The translations under genes were made by a program, and so were the position numbers. This document shows, in pieces, positions 37,801 through 45,799 of a DNA stretch of 64,000 nucleotides (its first letter is position 1; the number at the start of each line of letters is the position of its first letter). The DNA comes from Hypomesus transpacificus. Taxonomy: Eukaryota; Chordata; Actinopteri; Osmeriformes; Osmeridae. The notes beneath the pieces are model-generated. The model ran no database searches. It was not told the origin of the DNA and saw only the letters and a program-made list of their open reading frames with translations. The stretch covers positions 17,029,682 to 17,093,681 of the forward strand of contig NC_061082.1 in the NCBI RefSeq assembly GCF_021917145.1, in the 5' to 3' direction.

Positions 37801-40800
37801 GTCCTCTCCTCTTCCATCATCCTCTCATCTCCTTGTCCTCTCCTCTTCAATCATCCTCTCATCTCCCTGTCCTCTCCTCTTCCATCATCCTCTCATCTCC
37901 CTGTCCTCTCCTCTTCCATCATCCTCTCATCTCCCTGTCCTTTCCTCTTCCATCATCCTCTCATCTCTGTCTGCTCCTCCATCATCCTCTCATCTCTCCG
38001 TTCTCCCATCCAGATCAGCATGGCTCTTAGCACGGCCTTCGGGGCAGACACTGAGGGGGCCAAGTGGATTGTGGGATACCTGCTGGAGAAGGTGATCAAC
38101 AACCTATCGGTGTGGAGCTCGGAGCCGGAGCTGGCCAATGAAACAGTGGAGCTGCTGGTGACCCTGGTGGAGAAGAGGGAGAGGTGAGGAAGGCTCCCCC
38201 TGGTGGTGGATGGGGCGAATAGACTTCTATAAACTTGGCCATGGAGAAATACTTTTAGCAGACACAAGCCGTGTTGCGCAGGAATCTTTAGAAAGGTTCA
38301 CTGCATCAGATTTTAGTCTCGCTGCGGCCATATCTGTTTGTCCTTGGTGCTGACACATATCTAACTGATCCTTCTCTGTCCCCTCTCCCCTTTCCCTCCT
38401 TCTCCACCCCTCCAGGGCCAACATTGTGGTGCAGTGTGAGAACTGGTGGAACCTGGCCAAGCAGTTTGCCAGCCGCAGCCCTCCCTTGCACCTGCTGTCC
38501 AGCTCCGTCCAGAGGACCCTGATGAAGGCTCTGGTCTTGGGGGGCTTCGCCCACATGGACTCTGACACCAAGCAGCAGTACTGGACCGAGGTACACACAC
38601 ACACATGCACACGCACAACCCGGGGAGGACAAGGCATGGGTTTAGCCCTGCACATCGTTTCAGACCTGTTTCAATGTCTCCATCTCCCTTGGTTTCTCTC
38701 TCCATCTCTCTGTCTCTCCATCTCTCTTGGTTTCTCTGTCTCTCTCCATCTCTCTTGGTTTCTCTCTCTCTGTGTCTCTCTCCATCTCTCTTGGTTTCTC
38801 TGTCTCTCTCCATCTCTCTTGGTTTCTCTCTCTCTGTGTCTCTCTCCATCTCTCTTGGTTTCTCTGTCTCTCTCCAACTCTCTTGGTTTCTCACTCTCTC
38901 TGTCTCTCTCCATCTCTCTTGGTTTCACTCCCTCCATCTCTCTATCCTCCCCCAGGTGCTGCACCCCCTCCAACAGCGTTTCCTCAGCCTGATCAACCAG
39001 GAGAACTTCGCCCAGATTAGCCAGGAGGAGGGAGTGAAGCGGGAGATCGTCGCCACGCTGGAGGCCCTGTGCGGCATCGCCGAGGCGACGCAGATCGACA
39101 ACGTGGCGTCGCTCTTCAGCTTTCTCATGGACTTCCTGTCCAGCTGCATCGGCCTGATGGAGGTGTACCGCAACACCCCGGAGACCATCAACCTCATCAT
39201 CGAGGTGTTTGTGGAGGTGGCCCACAAACAGATCTGCTACCTGGGGGAGGTGAGGGCCCATCCTAACCCTAATCCTCTTCTTTTTGCACTTCTGGTTAAA
39301 TGCTAACTGCATTTCATTGGCATTGTTACCTGTACTCTGGACAATGTTGAATCTAGTCCTGTACCTGCAGTGTTTCCCACAGATTAGAAACCTAATTGTG
39401 GCGGGGAGGGGTGGGGGTTGTCAGACCGGGGGGGGGGGGGTACAGTTACAGTTAATTTGTTAGTAATTTGTTACATTAAATATTAATCCAAAATGATTCA
39501 CACCTTCACAAAATTAACAACAACTAACATATTATTTCTGCATTATGCATGTAGCAACCCTAGTGCTAAACAACTATTTAACTGGTCGGCTCCATGACGC
39601 CGGGTAAGCTAGCTCTTGAGACTTCTCACCAAAAGAACGAAGGGGAAACTTCGAGTACTGTAATTCGCTCTGGATAAGAGCGTCTGCTAAATGACTAAAT
39701 GTAAATGTGAGTAAGGTACCTCGCGAAAAGTAGCCTCAACTTTTCTCGACTTTTAGCTACGGCACTAATGCTGAAGGCTCGCTGATATAGCTGTCGGTCT
39801 TACTAGAACGGCATATGTATGCGTTGTTGTTGCTAACGTGTGCTGACGTTGTGACTGTGCATATGTGAGAAAGACGCATGAGTGACAGAGAGACGGAGGG
39901 AGAGCAGGGGAAAGGAAATGCAGCTGAACGAATACGCTGCGTGTTTTAACCTAAATAGCGATAAAAACAAATATTTTACGAAACGCAATGTGTGGCGGCC
40001 GGTGTTGATTCTGTGGCGCACCGCCACAAATTAGTCTATGTGTGGGAAACACTGACCTGGATGCTCTTCCTACTGCTCTGCCACAGGGACAGTAATCTGC
40101 AGCACCTCTCACAGTACTGACATCCCTGTCCTGTCTCTCACCCCCCCCCCCCCCACCCACCCCCCCCCCCCCCCCCCCCCCCCCAGTCCAAGTCAATGAA
40201 GCTGTACGAGGCGTGTCTGACGCTGCTGCAGGTCTACTCCAAGAACAACCTGGGCCGCAAGCGGTCGGACGTGGCGGCGGAGGAGGACCAGTACCAGGAC
40301 CTGCTGCTCATCATGGAGCTGCTCACCAACCTGCTCTCCAAGGAGTTCATCGACTTCAGCGACACCGGTGGGTCAGGTGTGTGTTGAGTACAGGGGGGGG
40401 GGGGGGGGGGGCGGAGGGAGGGAGGGAGGTGGGTCAGGTGTATATTGAGGAGGAAGCGTGAGGGGGAAAGGGAGGCCGGGAGGGAGGTGTGTTGAGGAAG
40501 AGGGAGGGGGATAGAGGTGAAGGGGGGGGGTTGTGCACCATGTTACAGGGTAGAGGGCTGTTTATTTAGTCACAGTCCAACATTGTCAGTTCTAATGAAG
40601 TCTTCCTATGTGTGTTTATTTTGATATATATACAAATATATATATACGTGTTTGTGTGTAGATGAGGTGTTCCGGGGCCAGGAGCAGGGTACAGCAGCGT
40701 CGGGTCGCTCTGTGTCTGCTGCAGACGTGGTTCTGTTTGGAGTCAACATCGTGCTTCCCCTCATGTCTCAGGACCTGCTCAAGGTCAGGCCGAACTCCAA

Positions 40801-42037
40801 ATGCAAATCCAAACAGAATGTCAGGATGACACTTTTACATTCCCATCGATTTCAAAGGCGTTTTTCCTGGTCTTCACTCCTGTGTGTCGATCTGCTTTCT
40901 ATGCTCCAGTTCCCGTCCCTGTGCAACCAGTACTACAAGCTCATCACCTTCATCTGCGAGATCTTCCCAGAGAAGATCCCCCAGCTGCCTGAGGAGCTCT
41001 TCAAGAGCCTCATGTTCTCCCTGGAGCTGGGGATGACTGCGTATCCTTTTTTTTTTGGTGGTTGGGGTTGAGTGTGTTGTGCGTCCATGCATATGTACCT
41101 CTGTTGGTCTTCTTCTGGTCAGGCAGTGCATGACCTATAGCCTAGCAGTCCAGCTCTCCCTGTATACAGCCTGTAGACCAGTGTGTGTGTTGGCCCTTGA
41201 CCCCGAGTGTGCAGGATGAGTTCAGAGGTCAGCCAGTTGTGTCTGGAGGCTCTGTCCCCATTGGCGGAGCAGTGTGCCAAAACCCAGGAGAAGGACACGC
41301 CCCTCTTCATCGCCACGCGCCACTTCCTCAAGGTCAGACACGGCCCCTGGGACTCGTCACTCGCTTGTCGTTCCTTGCACACTCCCCCCCCCCCCGCCCC
41401 CCCTCACACTCTCTCAGCCCCTCACAAACACTCGCATTCTCTCCCCCCCTCACACTTTTTCCCTCTCTCCACCTCACTCTCTCATTTTTCTTCAACTCTT
41501 TCTTTCTCTCCCCCCCCCCCCCACCCATCTCCTTCTCTAGTTGGTGTTTGACATGCTGGTTCTGCAGAAGCACAACACAGAGATGACCGTGGCTGCAGGA
41601 GAGGCTCTGTACACTCTAGTCTGCCTGCACCAAGTGAGTACCACCGCCCTCATGTCCTTGGGCAAGGCACACGTCGGTCGAAGGGGAATCAGAACATCGA
41701 TTGCCCCTACATAAACATTACATAACACGCCGATTTGATATCTGCTACTTTATTTTTCGCCCAGACAGTGTGGCAAAAGAAAATGTGTGCTCCGTGTTCA
41801 TATGTTTACATGAAGATGTGTCACTGTGTGCCCCGTCAGACGGAGTACTCTGAGCTGGTGGAGTCTCTGCTCTCCACCCAGAGAGACGCCGTCATCTACC
41901 AGCGTCTGGCCGACGCCTTCAACAAGCTGACTGCCAGCAGCACGCCCCCCAGCATGGACCGCAAGCAGAAGTTGGCCTTCCTCAAGAGCCTGGAGGAGTT
42001 TGTGGCTAACGTGGGGGGGCTGCTCTGTGTCAAATAA
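15723..42037 (+). CDS. xpo4: XPO4, exportin-4 (nuclear transport receptor)
   Basis: Twenty-three coding exons: 15723-15788, 18249-18354, 19099-19240, 19835-19973, 21079-21195, 22639-22792, 25664-25776, 30315-30472, 32869-33043, 33345-33521, 33963-34105, 34183-34328, 35259-35436, 37390-37549, 38014-38183, 38416-38590, 38956-39249, 40187-40367, 40662-40783, 40910-41040, 41215-41332, 41541-41633, 41840-42037. All join in frame and give 1151 aa, the length of human XPO4, starting [15 protein letters not shown] and ending [12 protein letters not shown]4 is a karyopherin-beta of HEAT repeats. With RanGTP it exports eIF5A and SMAD3, and it has reported import cargoes (SOX2, SRY). Near-identity with the human protein from memory covers all exons, e.g. 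[36 protein letters not shown]. Two introns are U12-type: 22793-25663 (AT-AC) and 41041-41214 (GT-AG). Introns are packed with minisatellites and transposon pieces, and intron 12 repeats its own splice junctions. Tandem ATG codons at 15723 and 15726 give MM as in human. Confidence 0.98.
17451..17962 (+). repeat. 26-bp minisatellite in xpo4 intron 1
   Basis: About 19 head-to-tail copies of a unit around 'gggctgtagtgtgttagtga' plus 'tgttca' are present. A few units carry an extra 'gtgttag'. The array is long and homogeneous, which suggests recent expansion and likely length polymorphism. Confidence 0.9.
18580..18760 (+). repeat. three-copy tandem repeat of about 65 bp in xpo4 intron 2
   Basis: The phrase 'cacagagcctagcgacagac' recurs at a spacing of about 65 bases, together with 'gctgcacacatgtacc' and 'accaacagactagt'. 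The last copy is partial. No function is indicated. Confidence 0.75.
18930..19020 (-). mobile_element. possible retroposon tail, antisense, xpo4 intron 2
   Basis: The stretch 'tttagcataagctttttcca' followed by 'aagtgacatacaaatagtgc' resembles the reverse complement of the fish retroposon tail 'gtcgctttggataaaagcgtctgctaaa'. A similar 'caaatagtgcat' context occurs near 36138. It is too degraded for a family call. Confidence 0.35.
19360..19802 (+). repeat. 34-bp minisatellite in xpo4 intron 3
   Basis: From 19489 on there are about nine nearly perfect copies of a 34-bp unit containing 'gtacctgcttatgatgctgc' and 'ttatccttgtgacc'. Degenerate units precede them from about 19360. The array ends 32 bases before the exon 4 acceptor. 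Confidence 0.9.
20028..20235 (+). repeat. 22-bp minisatellite in xpo4 intron 4
   Basis: About nine imperfect copies of a unit around 'actggtactgtcctgaccca' lie about 55 bases after the exon 4 donor. Confidence 0.85.
21500..22530. mobile_element. non-autonomous hAT-like element, interrupted by a second hAT-like element
   Basis: The left terminus TAGGGTTGCAA and the right terminus TTGCACCCCTA (22124-22134) are near-perfect inverted repeats. The 8-bp sequence GTGTGTAC flanks the composite at 21492-21499 and 22531-22538, as expected for an hAT target duplication. The body is about 635 bp without transposase coding potential. Its right end is split by the insertion at 22138-22524, which duplicated 9 bases of the terminus. 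Confidence 0.75.
22138..22524. mobile_element. 387-bp hAT-like MITE nested in the first element
   Basis: It begins TAGCCTG and ends CAGGCTA. It is flanked by a 9-bp duplication CCCCTAGTG at 22129-22137 and 22525-22533, copied from the right end of the host element. No coding potential is seen. The nesting shows that it inserted after the outer element. Confidence 0.75.
22531..22638 (+). repeat. 27-bp minisatellite abutting the xpo4 exon 6 acceptor
   Basis: Three full copies and one partial copy of a 27-bp unit reading GTGTGTACTGATGG plus TTTTGCACCCCTA. The unit joins the hAT target duplication to the last bases of the hAT end. It runs straight into the acceptor 'tgtgtcgcag' of exon 6 (exon begins 22639). 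Each unit contains a 'cccctag' that could act as a decoy acceptor. Confidence 0.85.
23083..23109 (+). repeat. poly-G run in xpo4 intron 6
   Basis: About 27 consecutive G bases, preceded by a G-rich stretch. No other meaning is seen. Length is uncertain in any assembly. Confidence 0.85.
25505..25562 (+). repeat. (GA)n microsatellite in xpo4 intron 6
   Basis: An uninterrupted run of about 29 GA dinucleotides lies about 100 bases upstream of exon 7. It gives a purine-rich stretch just before the U12 branch point region. Confidence 0.95.
26000..26395 (+). repeat. 31-bp minisatellite in xpo4 intron 7
   Basis: About 13 copies of a unit around 'gtctggagagtgggttatag' plus 'acctccagact' are present, with scattered substitutions and short deletions. 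Confidence 0.88.
26650..30314. other. remainder of xpo4 intron 7; simple-sequence rich
   Basis: No exon or RNA gene is recognised. The stretch holds GT-rich DNA (27100-27290), a pyrimidine-rich run (28320-28450) and a long GA and G-rich run (28690-28880). It ends at the exon 8 acceptor (30311-30314). ORFs found here are low-complexity. Confidence 0.6.
30478..30800 (+). repeat. CA-rich minisatellite directly after the xpo4 exon 8 donor
   Basis: Units built on 'cacacacacccggacacaca' and 'cacctggacaca' begin within ten bases of the GTGAGC donor at 30473 and continue for about 320 bp. The start of the intron is therefore almost wholly repeat. Confidence 0.88.
31440..31855 (+). repeat. pyrimidine minisatellite in xpo4 intron 8
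   Basis: A unit of about 45 bp alternates 'ctctctctctgcctctctct' with 'ccctcacccctctctctttt'. There are about eight copies, all C and T on the sense strand. This creates a long polypyrimidine stretch without a nearby exon. Confidence 0.88.
32679..32818 (+). repeat. 11-bp minisatellite before xpo4 exon 9
   Basis: About twelve copies of TGTTCCGTCTG stand head to tail, ending about 50 bases before the exon 9 acceptor (32868). The array is nearly perfect, implying recent expansion. Confidence 0.93.
33094..33173 (-). mobile_element. 5'-truncated LINE tail in xpo4 intron 9
   Basis: On the minus strand it ends in 'gctaatggggatccaaatga' followed by an A-rich (GAAAT) tail. It is flanked by a 10-bp direct repeat TGGCTTACTC (33084-33093 and 33174-33183), the mark of target-primed insertion. 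At 80 bp it is only the 3' end of a retroposon; the family cannot be fixed from so short a piece. Confidence 0.7.
33720..33896 (+). mobile_element. 5'-truncated LINE tail with (ATCT)n end in xpo4 intron 10
   Basis: The 3' end reads 'aatttcccttcggggatgaa' then 'taaagtac' and a short ATCT repeat, the typical 3' end of fish L2/CR1-type LINEs. A perfect 15-bp target duplication CTTTACAGTAACTCT flanks it (33705-33719 and 33897-33911). The 177-bp insert is strongly 5' truncated and has no coding sequence. Confidence 0.85.
34319..34645 (+). repeat. minisatellite reiterating the xpo4 exon 12 donor junction
   Basis: The last ten bases of exon 12 plus the donor (CTGGTCACAG/GTCAGTAG) are repeated about nine further times downstream, mostly with a 25-bp period and with some variant units containing 'ctggacaggtcagtag'. 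Each copy keeps CACAG/GTCAG, a plausible donor. The true donor is the first copy, at 34329, since it alone keeps the reading frame. Confidence 0.9.
35156..35280 (+). repeat. 41-bp triplication covering the xpo4 exon 13 acceptor
   Basis: Three copies begin at 35156, 35197 and 35238 with 'gttctatacc(a/g)tgttctc'. The third copy carries the true acceptor TTCTCCAG at 35251-35258 and runs into exon 13. The first copy also has CTCCAG/GGTAC. The duplicated unit therefore includes about the first 20 bases of the exon. Confidence 0.85.
35655..36050 (+). repeat. minisatellite 'agccatgccccacacaca' in xpo4 intron 13
   Basis: About 16 units of 23 to 30 bp share 'agccatgccccacacaca' and differ in short linkers (ctgaccc, tgccc, gcccc). 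The long low-complexity reading frames over this interval are artefacts of the repeat. Confidence 0.9.
36500..36745 (+). repeat. G-rich minisatellite in xpo4 intron 13
   Basis: Degenerate copies of 'gtagagggttctgtagggta' and 'agggtggagagggtagaggg' repeat about ten times, forming a G-rich strand with many GGG runs. No coding signal. Confidence 0.75.
37165..37192 (+). repeat. poly-C run in xpo4 intron 13
   Basis: About 26 consecutive C bases are followed by a CT-rich 190-bp stretch that leads into the exon 14 acceptor at 37389. The whole forms a very long sense-strand pyrimidine tract. Confidence 0.85.
37770..37990 (+). repeat. 34-bp pyrimidine minisatellite in xpo4 intron 14
   Basis: About six copies of a unit around 'catcatcctctcatctccct' plus 'gtcctctcctcttc' end about 25 bases before the exon 15 acceptor (38013). 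It is likely to serve as, or extend, the polypyrimidine tract. Confidence 0.88.
38690..38945 (+). repeat. pyrimidine minisatellite in xpo4 intron 16
   Basis: Repeats of 'ctccatctctcttggtttct' alternating with 'ctgtctct' fill most of the intron and run into the exon 17 acceptor at 38955. Reading frames through it are low-complexity. Confidence 0.88.
39368..40054. mobile_element. 687-bp non-autonomous hAT-like element in xpo4 intron 17
   Basis: The ends are inverted: CAGTGTTTCCCACA at 39368-39381 and TGTGGGAAACACTG at 40041-40054. Inner similarity continues (TAATTGTGGCGG against TAATTTGTGGCGG on the other strand). A short direct repeat ACCTG lies on both sides (39363-39367, 40055-40059); an 8-bp hAT duplication is not evident, so it may have decayed or the class may differ. 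A SINE-type tail lies inside at 39660-39705. Confidence 0.7.
39660..39705 (+). mobile_element. SINE tail fragment nested in the hAT-like element
   Basis: The phrase 'cgctctggataagagcgtct' followed by 'gctaaatgactaaatgtaaa' is the same tail as in the SINEs at 1-146 and 13251-13435. Only the 3' end is present. Confidence 0.7.
40141..40186 (+). other. xpo4: poly-C 3' splice-site tract of xpo4 exon 18
   Basis: The 44 bases before the acceptor AG are all C except for two A bases (40155 and 40159). The tract contains no T, unlike a standard U2AF-binding polypyrimidine tract. Exon 18 begins at 40187 and its frame is confirmed on both sides. Confidence 0.9.
41041..41214 (+). other. xpo4: U12-type GT-AG intron 20 of xpo4
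   Basis: The intron starts GTATCCTTTT, the U12 consensus donor. A branch-like CCCTTGAC lies at 41194-41201, with its A 14 bases before the intron end (GCAG at 41211-41214). The phase-2 splice gives LELGMTAMSSEV, matching exportin-4. It is only 174 bp long. Confidence 0.88.
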
Positions 42038-43310
42038 CCACTGTTTCCTCAACATCCCCTCCCTTATCCCCTGCCACCTGACTACCCCCTGCTGGTCCTT
42101 TGGACTGCCTGCCTGGTCTTCTGCACCTCCCCCCCCCCCCCCCCCCAGGCCCCTGCGGACTGGGCCTGAACACTAAGGAGACAGGGGACCTTGTAGCTCT
42201 GGATCCTCCAGGGCGGATACTGACGGGGTAGAGGTGGGGTGGTGGCCTCCAGGACTGAGGGGGTGGAGATGGGGGTAGGACTGGGGGTGGAGGGGGCAGG
42301 GTAGGTTGGTAGTCAGGCCTCTTACCTTTCCAATCATTGTTTACTTTATTGGTGCTGGGGTGAAGGCAGGAGGGAGGGGGATGATCTGTTCCAGGAACAC
42401 CACGCCCCTCCTCCCCTACCTCTCCCTCGCCACTCCGACCCTGCCCCCCTCCCTGAGTGCCTTTGTTTTCTTGATTGTGTCGTGTGTCGACTCCTGCGTT
42501 GTCGCCGTGGCGAGCTGGAACAAGTCTCCCCATGACGTTGGTGCCTGTCATTCAAACTGCAAACTACGCACGCATCACAGATCGCCATGACAACGAGGCC
42601 TCACTGGCTTTTTCCAGACTGTCTAGGAGGGTCGGGTGTTTTGGAGGGTCGTCGACAGACAAACCAAATCACTTTGTGTTTCATTAAGGGTGTATATATG
42701 TTTTCAACAAAAAAAAGGAGAAAAAAATTAGTTTCAAAATTATGACTGAAAGGTTTTTATAAGATAATTGATAAAAGAGAGGTTGACCAGAGGAAGAGGA
42801 GGGGTGAGTTGTGAACTCGGGATGTAATCTTCCTCCTCACTGGAGGTAAGTTCTATCCTGTGCCTCCACTCTCTTCCCCAGCGAAACAGCAGGGGGGTGG
42901 AAGCCTTAGAAACGCTCAGCCTCTCAACTTTAGCATAAACTCTAGTTTTATTTTTCTACGACACATTCACTCTTCTACACTTCAAAAACACACTGGATGG
43001 ACAAGACAAGACCCTACAATACCGAAGAAAGCAATAACAAACCAAAAAAAGGAACGAGCCACTTGTTTTAACTATGGCATTGAAGATGGACCTTCAGATC
43101 TTCTTGTTGAGAGCACTACCCTGGTTGTTTTGGAATGCCTGAATGAATTGTAACGAATTGTAAAAGTGTACATAAACTTATTATATAAAATGTCCAGACG
43201 TATGTATTTCATTTCTTCGTTTACCGTTGCCTTATGTTAACACTTTCTTTCTGTTAGTTTCAAGTGGATTAGTGTCCATCAGACGGATAATGTGGAAATA
43301 AAACCGTTAA
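42038..43310 (+). other. xpo4: xpo4 3' UTR with candidate poly(A) signal
   Basis: No coding exon follows the TAA at 42035-42037. An AATAAA at 43297-43302 is a good candidate poly(A) signal, giving a 3' UTR of about 1.3 kb. A C-run at 42130-42146 and an A-rich stretch near 42708-42728 lie within it. ORFs here are not conserved-looking. Confidence 0.6.
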
Positions 43311-43905
43311 GTATTAGCATAATTTAGATATGTATTGAAGCATGAATGTGCAGGCTATGTAGTATTTTGTCTTGTGTGAAACGCGATGTCAAAGCTTGTT
43401 GGTACGAGAAAACGTCAAACAAGTTTGCTCTTTGGCGGATTGTCGCCTCTCGGGAACCGTAGTTTGGCCAGTTATACGTGCTGCACATGGACTCTGAAGG
43501 CTGTGAAGTACCAGAAACAACCGAGGTAATAAACTAACTCAATACTAACCAATCCTTATCATACGAAATACCAGGTAGTATAGTGTTAGTCCGCCTTATC
43601 TTTACATTACTTAAAGACTATTTAGCCAGATGTACTATAGTTAGCTATACTACCAACCATCCCGTGTCGTTTTGCTGTAACTAGTAAGCTAGCTATGAGT
43701 CGCAACTTGCAACTGTGACAGCTGGGAGACACTGATACTTTATAGCATAATATGTATCAGGTATTCAGGCTAGGTTTCTTTTGTATAATCAAAGTTTTCA
43801 TTCCAGTCTAGGTTTCCATATGACTAACCAGCTAACATACTCTTGGCTAACTTGCTAGTTAGCCACCACCCTATAGGTCTATAGAAATTCTGACCGACCA
43901 CTAGG
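43311..43905 (+). promoter_or_regulatory. eef1akmt1: promoter and 5' UTR region of eef1akmt1
   Basis: The coding start at 43906 is preceded by a possible acceptor (ACTAG at 43900-43904). An upstream short exon ending at 43525 with donor GTAATA is plausible and would hold an ATG at 43487. Joined to 43905 it would give a short uORF that reads past the main start in another frame. This transcript structure is inference. Confidence 0.4.
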
Positions 43906-44344
43906 ATGAGTGACACTGACGATGATGTCCCTCAACTGTCCGCGGGGGCTTTGGCTGCCTTGCAAGAGTTCTACGACGAGGAAAAGAACGGTGTAACCCA
44001 CAGCACTGTGCCGGTGGACAAGTATTCAGTTGGAGCTGTGGAGGAGGACTGGGTAGGGTTGTAGAACGTTATTAATGCAGTGTTGTATCAGTAAATACAT
44101 GTTGTTAATGAGCTAATTTGTACCCGAATACTCTTCTCTCCATAGGGGATGAGCCAGTTCTGGTACAGTGATGACACGGCCACACGGCTGGCAGAGGAGC
44201 TCATTCACGAAGCAGGAGAGGGCGGCAGGTGAGCAAAATGACTGGCGCATGCACTGTACTCAACACGCATTCTATCACTCCCTTCCAACCTCTGGAGATC
44301 TGATGTCCATCTCTGCCCGATGCTGTACCATCTCTAACAAGGTG

Positions 44345-44383
<39 letters not shown>

Positions 44384-44970
44384 AGGATAGCCTGTCTGAG
44401 CGCTCCGAGCGTTTACCAGAAACTCAAGCAAGGTGTGGTGGCAGGCTCCGACCACGTGACGGCCGTGGTGCTGGAGTACGACCGGCGCTTCTCCGCCTAC
44501 GGACAAGACTTCATCTTCTACGACTACAACAACCCTCTGTCCCTGCCGGAAGAAGTGACGCGGCAGAGCTTCGACATTGTCCTGGCGGACCCCCCCTACC
44601 TGTCTCTGGAGTGCCTCAGCAAGGTGGCAGAGACCATCCAGTACCTCAGCAAGGGCAAGGTGCTGCTTTGCACAGGTCAGTATCTTCCAGTCATACGTTA
44701 CTGACCAGTCAACTGTGGACATTTTGAACCCAGTGTCTTAGTGGTAGTCTTGAGGAGAAGCATGGAGCATGGTCGAAGACACAGTTAGGATCTTAAGAGT
44801 TGTTGTGCTGCTGACGGTGTTCCTTGTCCCTCGCGTGTCCAGGAGCCATCATGGAGGAGCCTGCGGAGCAGCTTCTGGGGCTGAAGATGTGCAGCTTCCT
44901 CCCCAAACACAACAAGAACCTGGCCAACGAGTTCCGCTGCTACGTCAACTACCCCTCCTGCCTGTCTTGA
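43906..44970 (+). CDS. eef1akmt1: EEF1AKMT1, eEF1A lysine methyltransferase 1 (N6AMT2)
   Basis: Four coding exons: 43906-44052, 44146-44228, 44386-44675, 44843-44970, giving 215 aa (human 214). The enzyme is a seven-beta-strand SAM-dependent methyltransferase once annotated as N6-adenine DNA methyltransferase 2; the family trimethylates Lys79 of eEF1A. Visible landmarks: the N-terminus [20 protein letters not shown]; the FWYSDDTA segment; SAM-fold strand [13 protein letters not shown] (78-90); FIFYDYNNP (119-127); the catalytic motif ADPPY (144-148); and the C-terminal [11 protein letters not shown]. All junctions keep frame with GT-AG sites. The exon 3 acceptor is preceded by 33 consecutive C bases (44351-44383). 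It lies tail to head with xpo4 and tail to tail with il17d, as in human. A candidate poly(A) signal is AATAAA at 45312-45317. Confidence 0.97.
44351..44385 (+). other. eef1akmt1: pure poly-C tract forming the eef1akmt1 exon 3 acceptor
   Basis: Thirty-three uninterrupted C bases are followed directly by AG (44384-44385), and coding sequence starts at 44386. The frame on both sides is fixed by the conserved protein. The tract is the whole pyrimidine stretch of this acceptor. Confidence 0.92.
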
Positions 44971-45440
44971 GGGAGCGCTCTGTGTGTGTGGGGGGGGGGG
45001 GGTAACAGCGCCCCCTGGTGGTCTGGAGGGAACACATCTAAACCCCTCTGCAGAGATACATGCTCCTGATGCTGGGGATGTCTGACAGACAGACATATCA
45101 CTGATCTTCGACTGGTGATGTCTGTTTCACTGACGTTAGAGGGACGTCTGGCTGGAATCAGGTCCCATGTTGGTGACCCAAATGATTCACTGTGCCTGCG
45201 TTACACTTTTAAAGACTTGCGACTAATCATTTAATATAGAACATAATTATGCAGTGCAATGATAAAAGAAGCTATTCATGTTTGAATTTGTAAATATTTC
45301 ATATTACAGTAAATAAAGACTTGACATGTACGTTGTGGAAAATTAGGTTACATTTTGAGACATCTTCCCCATCCTTGTTTTTTGGCCATTTAATAGTGTC
45401 CCCATGGTGACAGGTACTTCTAGATAACACATTAGGTATA
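44971..45440 (+). other. eef1akmt1: eef1akmt1 3' UTR and flank
   Basis: No coding signal after the TGA at 44968-44970. AATAAA at 45312-45317 probably ends the transcript, giving a 3' UTR of about 360 bases. Confidence 0.6.
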
Positions 45441-45702
45441 ACCAACTGTTCAAAAGTTTGGGTTCACTTACAAATGTCCATGTTTTCTTAAACAAAAATG
45501 CAAATTCTTGGTTATTAAAATGACATCAAATTGATCAGAAATACAGTACAGTGCATTGTTTTACATATGTATATAACACAGGACTGATGGTTGCTGATAA
45601 TGGACCTCTGTACGCCTATGTAGATACTCTAAATATTATATTAAATATATCTGGCTTTTATTGTTATTTACAACAGTCAGTCAAACTTCTGAACGGTAGT
45701 AT
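45441..45702. mobile_element. Tc1/mariner-type MITE relic
   Basis: The left end 'ctgttcaaaagtttgggttc' and the right end, read on the other strand, 'ctaccgttcagaagtttgac' are degraded forms of a Tc1 terminal repeat common in fish ('ACCGTTCAAAAGTTTG'). The interior of about 210 bp has no transposase. TA lies at both edges. It is an internally deleted, non-mobile copy. Confidence 0.7.
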
Positions 45703-45799
45703 ACTTGTCGTGACCCATATGGAGAAGGAGTGCTCAGATGTTGACCCTCAATGATGGAACAAACATAAACATGCAATGAATCAAGTGAAACAGTAGAAA

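Noticed and set aside
41650-41672. 'catgtccttgggcaaggcac', matching the SINE body
   Set aside because: About 20 bases only, with no tail or boxes on either side; could be a SINE remnant but is too short to call.
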